Positions 17,934 to 27,355 of a DNA stretch of 64,000 bases are shown piece by piece. The stretch covers positions 62,001 to 126,000 of the forward strand of contig CALKXV010000014.1 of NCBI GenBank assembly GCA_938005545.1, read 5' to 3'. A program made the translations under genes and the position numbers. Below the pieces are notes generated by a model, which saw only the letters and a program-made list of their open reading frames with translations, did not search any database and had not been told where the DNA came from. How positions within the stretch are numbered: position 1 is the first letter of the stretch; the number at the start of each line of letters is the position of its first letter. The DNA comes from an uncultured Paracoccaceae bacterium. Its GTDB lineage: Bacteria; Pseudomonadota; Alphaproteobacteria; Rhodobacterales; Rhodobacteraceae.

Positions 17934-19271
17934 TCAGACGTCGGCGGCAAGCGTAGTTTGCATCCAGTTGGCAGTGCGAAGCAACCGGTCATCTTCTTCG
18001 ATGGATCCGTAAAGTTGCACCCCGATGGGCAGATCATTTTCGCCGACCAGAAGGGGAAGGGTTAATGCGGGCAAGCCACACAAACTGGCGATGCGACAAA
18101 AGATCGGATCGCCCGTCCCACCACTGGCCAGCAACGGCGCTTCGCCGCTGGCCGCTGGGGACAGAACCGCATCGAAATCGACAAAGTGTTTGGCAAAAAA
18201 CGCATCGGCCGAAGCTTTGACGGCCAAGGCGTCTTCGTATTGGACTTTGGTGATTTCTTTTCCGCGGGCAATTATCGGCCTTAAGGTATCGCTCAACGCC
18301 TCCCAATGGGTGTCGATCATCTCGCTCAGGTGCTGGCAGAATTCGTATTCGTGGATGGTGATATGGATTTCGATCAGATCGGTAAGCGTGGCGGATACCG
18401 GAAGTCGTGTGACCCGCTGACCCAAGGCTTCTATCACAGCGTCCAATCCTTCGCGTGCGTCCGCATCCAGCAAGTCGTTGAAGGAAAAATCAAACCATGA
18501 AATGTCAGGCTCAACCGGGGCGTCGGCCTGGGCACCTGCAAATTGCTCAGGCCTTGGTCGCGCGAAGCTGGCCGGATCGCGCGGATCATAGCTGCCCAAA
18601 ACATCACACAACAGGGCCGCATCGGTTAGCGTACGTGCAAAGACCCCCAGATGATCAAGCGTTTCCGAGGTTTGCAAAACACCGGTGCGGGAAATGACAC
18701 CGCGGGTCGGCTTCACCCCATAGGTTCCACAATAAGACGCAGGCCGAATGACCGACCCGCCAGTCTGTGAACCAACAGCTAAGGGCACATGCAATGCCGC
18801 AACAGCAGCAGCCGATCCGCTGGACGATCCACCCGGTGTACGCGTGGGATCACATGGGTTCAAAGTGTCTGTCGGATGTGCGAAGGCCAATTCGGTCGTC
18901 CGGGTTTTGCCCATTATCACGGCACCGGCTTCGCGCAAAAGATTGACAATCGTGGCGTCCGTTTCTGGCCGATGGCCAGCAAAAACTGCCGTGCCGCGTT
19001 CCGTTGGCATAAAACGCGTATCGACGATGTCTTTCAACCCGACGGGCACCCCATGCAATGGCCCCGTTGCCCGGCCCGCTTTGCGGATACGGTCCATTTC
19101 CTTGGCTTGGACCAATGCCATGTCAGGATCCAAAAACGCCCAGGCGTTCAGGGGATCATCGCCGATCTGGTCCAAACACGCCTGCACCAAATCAACCGAC
19201 GCCAGCCGACCGGCACGGATAAGTTCCGCCCCTTGCAACGCCGTCAGAAGATGCAGATCCTTCGCCGCCAT
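17934..19271 (-). CDS. Amidase (amidase-signature family)
   Basis: A 445-residue amidase. The Ser-cisSer-Lys triad is visible: Lys80 in VGLKDIVDT, serines in PGGSSSGSAAA near 149, and nucleophile Ser173 in SQTGGSVIRP. It hydrolyses a carboxamide to acid and ammonia in the cytoplasm. It is not GatA by context: no gatB or gatC is nearby, and it sits in a TRAP-transporter operon. Its start overlaps the DctM stop (TGATG). The imported substrate is therefore probably an amide or contains one; identity unknown. Confidence 0.87.
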   Translation of the reverse strand: MAAKDLHLLTALQGAELIRAGRLASVDLVQACLDQIGDDPLNAWAFLDPDMALVQAKEMDRIRKAGRATGPLHGVPVGLKDIVDTRFMPTERGTAVFAGHRPETDATIVNLLREAGAVIMGKTRTTELAFAHPTDTLNPCDPTRTPGGSSSGSAAAVAALHVPLAVGSQTGGSVIRPASYCGTYGVKPTRGVISRTGVLQTSETLDHLGVFARTLTDAALLCDVLGSYDPRDPASFARPRPEQFAGAQADAPVEPDISWFDFSFNDLLDADAREGLDAVIEALGQRVTRLPVSATLTDLIEIHITIHEYEFCQHLSEMIDTHWEALSDTLRPIIARGKEITKVQYEDALAVKASADAFFAKHFVDFDAVLSPAASGEAPLLASGGTGDPIFCRIASLCGLPALTLPLLVGENDLPIGVQLYGSIEEDDRLLRTANWMQTTLAADV

Positions 19272-20635
19272 CAGGGGATGTACTCACCGAAAAGGTAATC
19301 CGGGAACCAAAGCGCGATGCCGGGGAATTGGTACATCAAGACCATGGTCAGGATAACGATGCCAAGGTAAGGCATCAAACCCCTGAAAATCTCCATCAGT
19401 TCGATCTGCTTCTTCAGGACACCCTTCAGGTAATAGGCTGACATCGCCATTGGCGGGGTCAGGAAAGAGGTTTGCAGGTTAAGGGCGACAAGCATCGCGA
19501 AAAAATATGGATTCACCCCGAAGGTATCCAACATTGGCAAAAAGATCGGCACGAAGATGATCAGAATTTCTGACCATTCAAGCGGCCACCCCAAAAGGAA
19601 GATGATGAGTTGCGCCAGAACCAAGAATTGCCATGGCTGAAGGTTCATCGCCAAGAACCAATGTTCAATGATGTCATGGCCACCAAGCACCGAGAACACG
19701 CTGGCGAACGTCCAGGAACCGACAAACAGCCAGCACACCATCGCGGTCGCTTTCGCTGTCAGGAAAACGCTTTCCTTCACCTTGGTCCATGTCAGGGAGC
19801 GATAGAGGATGGCCAGAACCAATCCACCCATTGCCCCCATGGCCGCGGCCTCGGCGGGTGTCGCCAATCCGCCCAATATTGATCCCAGCACCAGCATGAT
19901 CAAAACGGTGAGCGGCACGAAAGATATCAGCAGATCCAAATAGATCTTTTTGGGCGGTGGTATGTCGTCAAGGTTTGGTTTTGGCGCAATCGACGGGTTC
20001 AAGGTCACGCGGATCATCACATAAACAATGTAAAGGCCCGCCAATAAAAGCCCCGGGAAAACGGCGGCGGCATACAAACGCAAAGGCGACAGTTCCGCAA
20101 TCGCGGCATAGACGATCAACATGATCGACGGAGGGATCAGGATACCCAATGTACCGCCCGCACAGATCACACCCGCAGCAAAGGACTTGTCATAGTTCGC
20201 ATTGGCCATGGCCGGATAGGCCAAAAGACCCATCAGCGTCACCACCGCCCCGACGATACCCGAAGCCGTCGAAAACACAGCACAGGTCAACAGGGCCGCA
20301 ATTGCCAAAGACCCCGGAAGGTTACGTGCTGCCATGTAAAGCGAAAAGAACAACCGGTCGACGATATTGGCCCGTTCAACCACATAGCCCATGAACAGGA
20401 ACAAAGGGATGGCGACCAATGTGTCGTTTTCCATCACCGAATAGGTGTTCTGGTTCAACAAGTAGAAAATGTTGTTGTCGAAAATGTCGCCAAAGCTTTC
20501 CGGCGCCGTTTTGAAATAGGCGTAATATCCAAAGCCAACGCCCATAGCGAGCAGCGTGAAGGCAATCGGAAAACCTAGAAGCACCAGCAAAACGAAGAGG
20601 CTGAGCATCATGATTGCGACTTGAGGGTCCGTCAT
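19271..20635 (-). CDS. dctM: TRAP transporter large permease (DctM)
   Basis: A 454-residue polytopic membrane protein of the DctM family. Characteristic parts are the N-terminal VLLVLLGFPIAFTLL, the loop VPLFLFMGYVVERANIVDRLF, and GTLGILIPPSIMLIVYA in the middle. With DctQ it forms the sodium-driven TRAP membrane complex for organic acids. It is followed directly by the amidase with overlapping codons. A 37-base gap separates it from DctQ upstream. Confidence 0.93.
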   Translation of the reverse strand: MTDPQVAIMMLSLFVLLVLLGFPIAFTLLAMGVGFGYYAYFKTAPESFGDIFDNNIFYLLNQNTYSVMENDTLVAIPLFLFMGYVVERANIVDRLFFSLYMAARNLPGSLAIAALLTCAVFSTASGIVGAVVTLMGLLAYPAMANANYDKSFAAGVICAGGTLGILIPPSIMLIVYAAIAELSPLRLYAAAVFPGLLLAGLYIVYVMIRVTLNPSIAPKPNLDDIPPPKKIYLDLLISFVPLTVLIMLVLGSILGGLATPAEAAAMGAMGGLVLAILYRSLTWTKVKESVFLTAKATAMVCWLFVGSWTFASVFSVLGGHDIIEHWFLAMNLQPWQFLVLAQLIIFLLGWPLEWSEILIIFVPIFLPMLDTFGVNPYFFAMLVALNLQTSFLTPPMAMSAYYLKGVLKKQIELMEIFRGLMPYLGIVILTMVLMYQFPGIALWFPDYLFGEYIP

Positions 20636-20672
20636 CTTATTGATCTTTCTGAATTCTTAAGCGCGCTTCGGA

Positions 20673-21254
20673 TCAGAGTTTTGCGTCGTCCACATCCATA
20701 TGCATCAACATATCTTCGGTTTCGCGCACGTCATCCAAGCGCTCGAGCCATTCACCGGATTTCATTGCCATCCAACAGCGCGCCATTTCGGCTAGGCCCT
20801 GCAACATCAGCAGAACGCCTGCGAGTGGGATCAGTGTTTTGAAGAAATAAATCTGGATGCGGGCCGGGCTGTTCCAGCTGACTTCCTGATACCGCCAGCT
20901 GTCGGCTGCGATCTCCCAACCGTACCAGAACAGGGCCAACATACCGGGGAAGAAAAACAGGATATAAAGAACGAAATCCACACGGGCCTGCCAGCGTACC
21001 GAAAACAAGCGGTACAAGACATCGCCACGGACATGTGCGTCTTGGGCCAAGGCATAAGGCCCCGCCATCAAGAACAGCGCACCATACATCTGTACCATCA
21101 TGTCAAATGCCCAAACTGTCGGGGCGTTCAAAACATAGCGGACAAACACTTCGTAGCACACGCTTAGTGTCAGGATCAGAATGCACCACCCGAAGGCACG
21201 TCCAACCCATTGGCTGAGACCTTCAATGGTATGAATGAAATTGACCACGCTCAC
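20673..21254 (-). CDS. dctQ: TRAP transporter small permease (DctQ)
   Basis: A 193-residue protein with four predicted membrane helices and the DctQ-type first half (GWCILILTLSVCYEVFVRYV, then NAPTVWAFDMMVQMYGALFLM). It ends in a charged cytoplasmic tail. It pairs with DctM. It lies 77 bases after the binding-protein gene, with a strong stem-loop in between. Confidence 0.9.
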   Translation of the reverse strand: MSVVNFIHTIEGLSQWVGRAFGWCILILTLSVCYEVFVRYVLNAPTVWAFDMMVQMYGALFLMAGPYALAQDAHVRGDVLYRLFSVRWQARVDFVLYILFFFPGMLALFWYGWEIAADSWRYQEVSWNSPARIQIYFFKTLIPLAGVLLMLQGLAEMARCWMAMKSGEWLERLDDVRETEDMLMHMDVDDAKL

Positions 21255-21278
21255 TTCTCCCGGCGCAAAGTCACGGAG

Positions 21279-21305
21279 CCGAAGGCCGCATGTCGCGGCC
21301 CTCGG
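21279..21305 (-). promoter_or_regulatory. Intercistronic stem-loop between dctP and dctQ
   Basis: On the plus strand CCGAAGGCCGC (21279-21289) and GCGGCCCTCGG (21295-21305) pair over 11 positions around a 5-base loop; the single mismatch becomes a G-U pair in the minus-strand RNA. No T-run follows. Confidence 0.7.
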
Positions 21306-21331
21306 TCCAAAAGTTCACATACGTCCGGCGA

Positions 21332-22432
21332 TCAACCGAAGTAGTGCTTATATGCCAGCTTGTAATCTGGCTGGTTCAAGTTCAGGTAGTTCATCACGTT
21401 TTTGGCGTAAGCCTTCTGGCTATCAACCACTTTCGCAAAGAACGCGTCCTCACCTGAAATCCGGTCAACAACGATGTCCCAAGCTTTCAGCTGCTCGGCC
21501 ATTACGCTGTCTGGTGTCCGATAAACGTTTACACCCTGTTCGTCGCGCAGCGTGGTCAGGTCATCGGCATAACGTTTGGTGTTGTTCCAGTAGAAGTTCG
21601 AGTTCTCGGATTCAGACGCATACTTCAGAATCGCCTGCAATTCGGGGGAAAGACTGTCGTATGTGTCTTTGTTGAACGTGCACTCGAAAAACTCCTGCGA
21701 CTGATGGAACGACGCCAAGTGGTAATGTTTGGACACATCCTGCATACCAAAGTCGCGGTCCGAGGTCGGGTTGTTGAACTCGGCTGCGTCAATCAGGCCC
21801 GACTTCATCGCAGGCTGAATTTCACCGCCTGGAAGCTGAACAACAGACATGCCCATTTCCAAAAGAACATCAGCAGCCAGACCGACGGTCCGATACTTCA
21901 GGCCGTTCATTTGGCTGGCGTCTTTGATCTCTTCCTTGAACCAACCCAAAGGCTGCGCTGGCATCGGTGAGTTAAAGAACGACACAAGGTTCAGACGCAG
22001 CGACGCCATCAGCTCATCAAACAGTTCCTGACCGCCGCCATAGTGGATCCAACCGAGAACTTCCTGGCTCGACCAGCCAAAACAAGGACCAGTCCCGAAC
22101 AACGAAGCTGTCTTCGATTTCGAATACCAATACGCAGGCACATAGTGCGCCGCATCGATCACGCCGCGGTGGACCGCGTCTTGCATCTGACTGGTTTTCA
22201 CAACCGAGTTCACAGGCAACAGATCAATCGTCAGCGCACCGCCCGACATTTCGTTGACACGGTTCACATAGGATTGTGCGTTCTCAAGAAAGATACCGCC
22301 GCCCCAGCCTGCTTGCATCTTCAAATTGATGCCGTGGCCGTCTGCGATCGCAGGTGTCGCAAGAGTTGCGGCCCCTGCCCCAGCAAGGGCTGTACCGCGC
22401 AGAAATTTTCTGCGGTTTAATGTGTTGGTCAT
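21332..22432 (-). CDS. dctP: TRAP transporter substrate-binding protein
   Basis: A 366-residue DctP/TakP-like binding protein. It has a twin-arginine signal (LNRRKFLRGTAL) with a probable cleavage after AIA, so export is likely by Tat. The segment YRTVGLAADVL contains the arginine that usually binds the substrate carboxylate, and QLPGGEIQPAMKSGLIDAAE is typical of the family. The ATG at 22432 has GGGAGGA just upstream; the apparent earlier TTG start would overlap that ribosome site. It is the first gene of the operon. TakP relatives bind 2-oxo acids, but the ligand here is not known. Confidence 0.9.
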   Translation of the reverse strand: MTNTLNRRKFLRGTALAGAGAATLATPAIADGHGINLKMQAGWGGGIFLENAQSYVNRVNEMSGGALTIDLLPVNSVVKTSQMQDAVHRGVIDAAHYVPAYWYSKSKTASLFGTGPCFGWSSQEVLGWIHYGGGQELFDELMASLRLNLVSFFNSPMPAQPLGWFKEEIKDASQMNGLKYRTVGLAADVLLEMGMSVVQLPGGEIQPAMKSGLIDAAEFNNPTSDRDFGMQDVSKHYHLASFHQSQEFFECTFNKDTYDSLSPELQAILKYASESENSNFYWNNTKRYADDLTTLRDEQGVNVYRTPDSVMAEQLKAWDIVVDRISGEDAFFAKVVDSQKAYAKNVMNYLNLNQPDYKLAYKHYFG

Positions 22433-22444
22433 GTTTCCTCCCAA

Positions 22445-22817
22445 AAAGTCGACCTAAGTCACAGGAAATGGCGCTATAGACGCATTTCTTTATGCTCTAC
22501 GCAGTGGATTTTGCGCAAAAACGCCTTGCACTCCTTGTCCTGACCCAAAGGCTAGCGCCTTACCTCCTGCATTGTCGAGCTTAAATTGGCCAAGTAATCT
22601 TCCCAATTTCGTCAACAACATCTGTTGGCCGGAAAGACATACGTCGACAAGTGTAAGGGTGCCCCAACTGTCGGGGCTTTCGATGGTTCCCCATTTCGGA
22701 CTTAACTCCGAATAATTCAGCCTATGTCTCCATGCTGAGATCCGGTGTCTGAATGTGACAGACGCAACTCTTTTGGCTATCCAAGGTTACTTGTCCGCTG
22801 ATGGCACCACTGAAAAT
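22445..22817. other. Gene-free promoter region of the TRAP operon
   Basis: About 370 bases between the dctP start and the end of the convergent-side EamA gene. I see no supportable coding region. It should hold the TRAP operon promoter. It contains a palindrome at 22583-22609 and a weak GCCCC/GGGGC hairpin near 22660-22676. Confidence 0.7.
22583..22609. promoter_or_regulatory. Candidate operator for the TRAP operon
   Basis: AAATTGG (22583-22589) and CCAATTT (22603-22609) form a perfect 7-bp inverted repeat with a 13-base spacer, about 150 bases upstream of the dctP start. TTGGCCAA (22586-22593) is itself a palindrome overlapping the left arm. No regulator gene is adjacent, so the binding protein is unknown. 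Confidence 0.3.
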
Positions 22818-23687
22818 TCAGACCCGTCTAATTTCGCTGCGCACACTTAGGGTGACCCAGAGCGAGGCGGCGATGACCAGGATTGCACCGGGCGTAAAAC
22901 TTGGTCCGGGCACCTCTTTGAACACGAAATAGCCAACACCAACCGACAGTATAAGGCTGACATAACTGAGAACGGACAGATATCCCGCTGTCCCGTGGAA
23001 ATGCGCGCGCAGGAAACAGAATTGCGCGGCCTGTGCGAAACAGCCGACGCAAATCAAGGCCCCCAAATGACCAAGTGGAACCGGTTCCCAAGCCATGACT
23101 GCAAATGGTGCGCTGAAGACCGACAGCCCGATGGTGTAAAATGTCATCATCACAATCGGCGGCGCTGCGCGCAGGGCTCTTGTCGTGACGACGACGGCTG
23201 AGGCTGCAATGACGACGACAACCATTGCCGCCACGCCCCAGCTCCACGGCATTGTGCCTGGATTCACCGCAATCACGACCCCGACCAGCGCAACACTGGC
23301 GGCGATCCAGCCGCGCATCCCGATCACTTCGCGCAAAAGAACGGCCACCATAATCATCGTGATGATTGGTCGGGTAAAACTGACGGCGGTGAACACTGCC
23401 AATGGCAATCGCGCAATGGCAAAAAAGCTGGCCGTCAAGGTGATGGCCGCAAGAAAGACACGCAGCAGGTGGAGCGGAAGTTGCGGCAAGTGGCAGAATT
23501 CTCCGCGGCGCGCCCAGATCAACGGCGAGATAACCATCAACCCGACAAATGCACGAAAAAATACAATCTGCGATGCCGGGTAATCGGCCCCCAACCATTT
23601 GACCAGCGACAAAGACCAAATGTTCAACGACAAATCCGCCAAAAGCCACGCGCCGCCCTTCAGGTTGTCACGTGGTTCATCGCTCAT
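22818..23687 (-). CDS. EamA/DMT-family transporter
   Basis: A 289-residue protein with about ten hydrophobic helices in two EamA repeats (first AFVGLMVISPLIW through VGVVIAVNPG, second GVAAMVVVVIAAS through ILVIAASLWVTL). Family members export amino acids, nucleotides or other metabolites. Its ATG overlaps the stop of the PIG-L gene upstream (ATGA), so it belongs to that operon. It might expel or take up a product of the pathway. Substrate unknown. Confidence 0.85.
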   Translation of the reverse strand: MSDEPRDNLKGGAWLLADLSLNIWSLSLVKWLGADYPASQIVFFRAFVGLMVISPLIWARRGEFCHLPQLPLHLLRVFLAAITLTASFFAIARLPLAVFTAVSFTRPIITMIMVAVLLREVIGMRGWIAASVALVGVVIAVNPGTMPWSWGVAAMVVVVIAASAVVVTTRALRAAPPIVMMTFYTIGLSVFSAPFAVMAWEPVPLGHLGALICVGCFAQAAQFCFLRAHFHGTAGYLSVLSYVSLILSVGVGYFVFKEVPGPSFTPGAILVIAASLWVTLSVRSEIRRV

Positions 23688-26047
23688 GCCCGTTTGGCGA
23701 TAAGATTGGCCATAAGCCGAAATGCACCGGGTACAAGGTTCTCCATTTGGTGGTGCAAGATCAGCGACGTGTGAATGTGCCGTCCTTGTCCCACATCCGC
23801 TACCAAAAGCGCGCCCCTATGTGGGTCTTCGTTCGGGTCGGCCATTTCGATCAGCGGCGTATAGGCGTCGTCCCAGCTTTTGGCAAAGTACAGCCCGCGT
23901 TCTTTCACCCAATTGGCCCAATCACCGGGGCCGATTTCGTTCGGCGTGGACAGCAAGGGATGATCCGTCAGATGCCGCACCTCTGCCGTCTCATCCGTCA
24001 CGCGCCATCTGAGCGAGGGCTGACCGATTTCTAACCTGTGCAGCGGTGTTTGGTCCGGGTCCCAATTGTCCCATGGCCGATGGTAAAGCGTGACAAGAGT
24101 GCCGCCCGCCGCAGCCCATTTGTGAAGACGCGGCATCGCTTCAGACAACCCATCCCGGAACCGCATCGCAAGAATACCAATGACAATCGTGTCAAAACGC
24201 GTCAGCTCTTTGTCGCGCCTCAGGTCAGCGTCCGAAACATCGGTCACATCCGCGCCAAGCACAGACAACCAATGGTTCACGCGATCATTTCCGGCACCGA
24301 TATAGCCGACTTTTACATCGGGCAGTCTGGCATCCAAAGCCAACACCCGAAGGATGGCAGGCCGGGACAACGCCGTGGGCGCAGTGTGAGAATGTTCAAT
24401 GCGTTCCACGTCGAAGGCGGCACGTCCGTCGACGTGGACGGGTATCTCATGCAGCCCCGGTGTCAGAGCGTCCGGCACCGTAAAACCGACACCACCCGCA
24501 GAATCACGCGCCGCCCACCCTTTTGGCAATTCCAAAGATATTGCCGCCCCGCTTGGGTACACACCGTCGATACGCCCTGCAAAAGATCGCGCATCCGTTG
24601 CCAGATTGATCAGCGCAGCACTCGGGGTGATCCGGGCCATGTTGGCGGGAAGAATAACCGGTGAACGTTCCATCGGCAGTCGGACACTGGCCCGGTCGCC
24701 CAGATAAGTCATCTTTACAACAAGGGCCGGCGTATCGGCGATCATCGGATCATAGGTGACGCGATAAGGGTGGGTTGGCGCGGCCGTGTCATCAATCACA
24801 AGCCGGTCATTTTCGATCGACCACCCTTCAGGCAGATCATATGTGACCTCGACACTTTCCGCCTGCCCCATTGCAAGCTCTTGCACCAATTCTGTTGATT
24901 GACCGGGCGCAAGAAACTCTGCACCAACCCGACTTCGCACATCAACGCCCAAAGCCAAACGGATCACTTGGCTTAGCTGAACTTCTTTTGCCTCCAATCG
25001 GTGACGCGCTTCATCCACCACGTCTTTGGGAAGGTTCGATTGGGCGTCACGCACGGCTTTCAGCGCCTGAATTGCGAATGAAGCGACTTCGTCGAACGCG
25101 GGGAAAGCTTTAACGCACCCGTCAATTGCCGTCTGCGCGTCGGTCAACGCATCGGCAATGGGTTCTGCGCCCGGCAGTCCGGCAAGATCACCAAGGTGCA
25201 CCGCCAAACCCGAAGTCAGTTCCGTATCAGGCCCCGCAACATGGGTGTCGACCAGATGGAGCGGCCAATCGCGCCACTGACCGCTTGGCACCCAACGTCC
25301 CATGCCTTGGGTTCGGTGAAAGGCACGGGATTGTTGCCCGATCCGGTCCCACGACCAGCCGCTGATCGGATCAATGCCTGACCCTTTTACCGTCAATGTC
25401 GCAGGCGGCGGTGGCAGATCATCGTCATAGGCCTGCCCGGCACCTGACCATGCAGGCAAGTACATCTTTTTCACCTGCCAGGGCTTCAGGTTCGACGGAA
25501 AGCCCCGGTCCGCAGCCGCGTCCATCACATCTTTTGTCGCTTGCGTAATCGCCCGGTGGTGACCGTGTTGCCCCGGCACATCCAGAAACGTCGGGCAAAT
25601 GATATCCGGTCTTTCCGTGCGGACGATTTCGACAAACCGCGCCAAAGTACGTTCCCGCCCCCAACGACCAAACGTTTCATCCCCGCTTTTCGAAAACCCG
25701 AAATCAGTGATCGTGTCGCTTGGGGTTTCTGAATGCCAATACATTCGCATCTGTAGAATATCGCAGGCGCGCTCCATTTCACGGGTGCGAAGCGCGCCTA
25801 ATCCGGCTCCGGCCTCGGTGCCAACATCGTTCTGCCCGCCTTCACCACGGGTCGAACAGGCGTATGAGGTATTGATACCATCTCGAAACGTCAAAGCTGC
25901 CAACATTCCCGATATCTCATCATCGGGATGGGCACCGGTTTGCATAAATCGCACGACGGACGTTAACGGCCTTAACGCCCACCATAACTCGGTGATCCGG
26001 GGCCGCGCGCGGTCCGCTTCAATTCGGGTTTGATCAGCCGATGGCAT
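23684..26047 (-). CDS. Large PIG-L (LmbE) family deacetylase
   Basis: A 787-residue protein with three parts. Residues about 30-280 are a PIG-L/LmbE zinc deacetylase: AHPDDE at 39-44 (zinc ligands plus the general base) and QHGHHRA with the third zinc histidine. Residues about 350-580 contain one or two beta-sandwich, NEW3-like segments. Residues about 590-787 look like a class I glutamine-amidotransferase-like fold without an obvious catalytic Cys. Family members remove N-acetyl groups from amino sugars. There is no signal peptide. Both ends overlap neighbours: its ATG overlaps the ROK stop (TGATG) and its stop overlaps the EamA start. Substrate unknown. Confidence 0.85.
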   Translation of the reverse strand: MPSADQTRIEADRARPRITELWWALRPLTSVVRFMQTGAHPDDEISGMLAALTFRDGINTSYACSTRGEGGQNDVGTEAGAGLGALRTREMERACDILQMRMYWHSETPSDTITDFGFSKSGDETFGRWGRERTLARFVEIVRTERPDIICPTFLDVPGQHGHHRAITQATKDVMDAAADRGFPSNLKPWQVKKMYLPAWSGAGQAYDDDLPPPPATLTVKGSGIDPISGWSWDRIGQQSRAFHRTQGMGRWVPSGQWRDWPLHLVDTHVAGPDTELTSGLAVHLGDLAGLPGAEPIADALTDAQTAIDGCVKAFPAFDEVASFAIQALKAVRDAQSNLPKDVVDEARHRLEAKEVQLSQVIRLALGVDVRSRVGAEFLAPGQSTELVQELAMGQAESVEVTYDLPEGWSIENDRLVIDDTAAPTHPYRVTYDPMIADTPALVVKMTYLGDRASVRLPMERSPVILPANMARITPSAALINLATDARSFAGRIDGVYPSGAAISLELPKGWAARDSAGGVGFTVPDALTPGLHEIPVHVDGRAAFDVERIEHSHTAPTALSRPAILRVLALDARLPDVKVGYIGAGNDRVNHWLSVLGADVTDVSDADLRRDKELTRFDTIVIGILAMRFRDGLSEAMPRLHKWAAAGGTLVTLYHRPWDNWDPDQTPLHRLEIGQPSLRWRVTDETAEVRHLTDHPLLSTPNEIGPGDWANWVKERGLYFAKSWDDAYTPLIEMADPNEDPHRGALLVADVGQGRHIHTSLILHHQMENLVPGAFRLMANLIAKRA

Positions 26048-27231
26048 CAAAGCTCCTGCGGTTGGGGCGTGATTTTCGGTGTGAAGGCGTGGTTCAAAAC
26101 CAGGGCAGCAGCGCCGAGCGTTGCCGTCATCCGCCCCGACGCACCGCGCGTCAAACGGGGTACGCTGCGCATTCTGCGGTTCGAAACAGATCGTTCGGTC
26201 AGGCGCACGGTTTGCACCAGATGATCCAGAATATTGTCCGGCATCGCCCCGCCAAGAATGATCGTCTGTGGATCGAACAGATTTTCCAGGATCGAGATTG
26301 CCGCCGACAACGGCTCAACGGTGCGATCAAGCCATGCGTGCAACGTCGGCTCGCCCGTTCGGTAAAGCTTGGCCAAAGCATCGACGTCCTGTTTTTCCAA
26401 ACCAGCGCTCTGCAAAGCCTCGCCCAATGACCGGCGGCTGACCACATCTTCGAGCATCACAAGCTTGCCGCCCGCAGGAACTTGCAGCGTTCCGATCTCT
26501 CCGGCATTCCCAAATGCCCCTGCCATCAACCGACCGTCTTGAACCACACCAAGCCCCAGACCGCTGCCGAAATAAAGGAAAGCATAGGTGTCCAGCCCCT
26601 GCGCCGCGCCTGAGACCCGCTCGGCAATCGCGGCTGCGTTGGCGTCGTTTTCGACAAGCAACGGGCGACCCAACATATCCGACAACCAGACCTCGGGCGG
26701 CGTATCGTCCCAGATCGGCAGCTCGGATGCACCACTTTGGATACCCGTGCAGCCGAATGGCCCCGGCATAACAACACCAAGGCCCAGCACGCGATCCACG
26801 TCACATCCGGAACGATCCAACAAGGCCGCATGCATGTCCCGCACAGCCTTGACCACGCCGTCGCGATCCTTGGTCACCACCTGTTTGCGGCGTTCGGCCA
26901 CGGGTTCGCCGCAGAAATTCAACAGCCCGCCAAAAACGGCATCCGGCCTGATCTCGATCCCGGCGGCAAAACCGCCGACCGCGTTCAACGAATATTGCAC
27001 CACCGGAACCCCGCGAGAAACAGCGCGGTGACCTTGCTGAACGATCAACCCGTCATCCATCAAATCTGCAATGATGTTCGACACCGCTTGCGTCGATAAC
27101 CCCGAAGCCCGCGCGATATCGGCGCGACCAATTCTTGCAGCACGCCGAATGCACCCCAGAACCACTTGTCGATTGTGGCCGCGCGAACGACCGGCATTCG
27201 CTCCTACAACTTTGTCGGTCACGGCAATCAT
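26047..27231 (-). CDS. ROK-family transcriptional repressor
   Basis: A 394-residue ROK repressor. An N-terminal winged helix (about 18-80, with ADIARASGLSTQAVSNIIADL as recognition region) precedes a sugar-kinase-like ROK domain containing GVVMPGPFG, LVENDANAAAIAE and GNAGEIGTL. The CxCGxxGCxE zinc motif expected after GEIG is absent, as is its histidine. It is divergent from the ABC transporter operon, with two palindromes in the shared gap. It most likely represses both directions and is released by a sugar-like ligand. Confidence 0.88.
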   Translation of the reverse strand: MIAVTDKVVGANAGRSRGHNRQVVLGCIRRAARIGRADIARASGLSTQAVSNIIADLMDDGLIVQQGHRAVSRGVPVVQYSLNAVGGFAAGIEIRPDAVFGGLLNFCGEPVAERRKQVVTKDRDGVVKAVRDMHAALLDRSGCDVDRVLGLGVVMPGPFGCTGIQSGASELPIWDDTPPEVWLSDMLGRPLLVENDANAAAIAERVSGAAQGLDTYAFLYFGSGLGLGVVQDGRLMAGAFGNAGEIGTLQVPAGGKLVMLEDVVSRRSLGEALQSAGLEKQDVDALAKLYRTGEPTLHAWLDRTVEPLSAAISILENLFDPQTIILGGAMPDNILDHLVQTVRLTERSVSNRRMRSVPRLTRGASGRMTATLGAAALVLNHAFTPKITPQPQEL

Positions 27232-27245
27232 AGCCCCCGACTAGC

Positions 27246-27276
27246 TCAAGTTACTTGATAGCTCAAGATAGTTGAG
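27246..27276. promoter_or_regulatory. Probable ROK repressor operator (two palindromes)
   Basis: Two inverted repeats lie side by side: TCAAG-TTA-CTTGA (27246-27258) and CTCAA-GATAG-TTGAG (27262-27276). The segment TAGCTCAAG also occurs twice (27242-27250 and 27259-27267). The AT-rich cluster sits 15 bases from the ROK start and about 80 bases before the ABC binding-protein gene. Confidence 0.6.
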
Positions 27277-27355
27277 TTAGTTCTTTAGGCATATGCGATC
27301 CCGCCCAGCGACCTCGTACAAACGCTGACCGGAATGAACAGCAGGGAGACATTCA

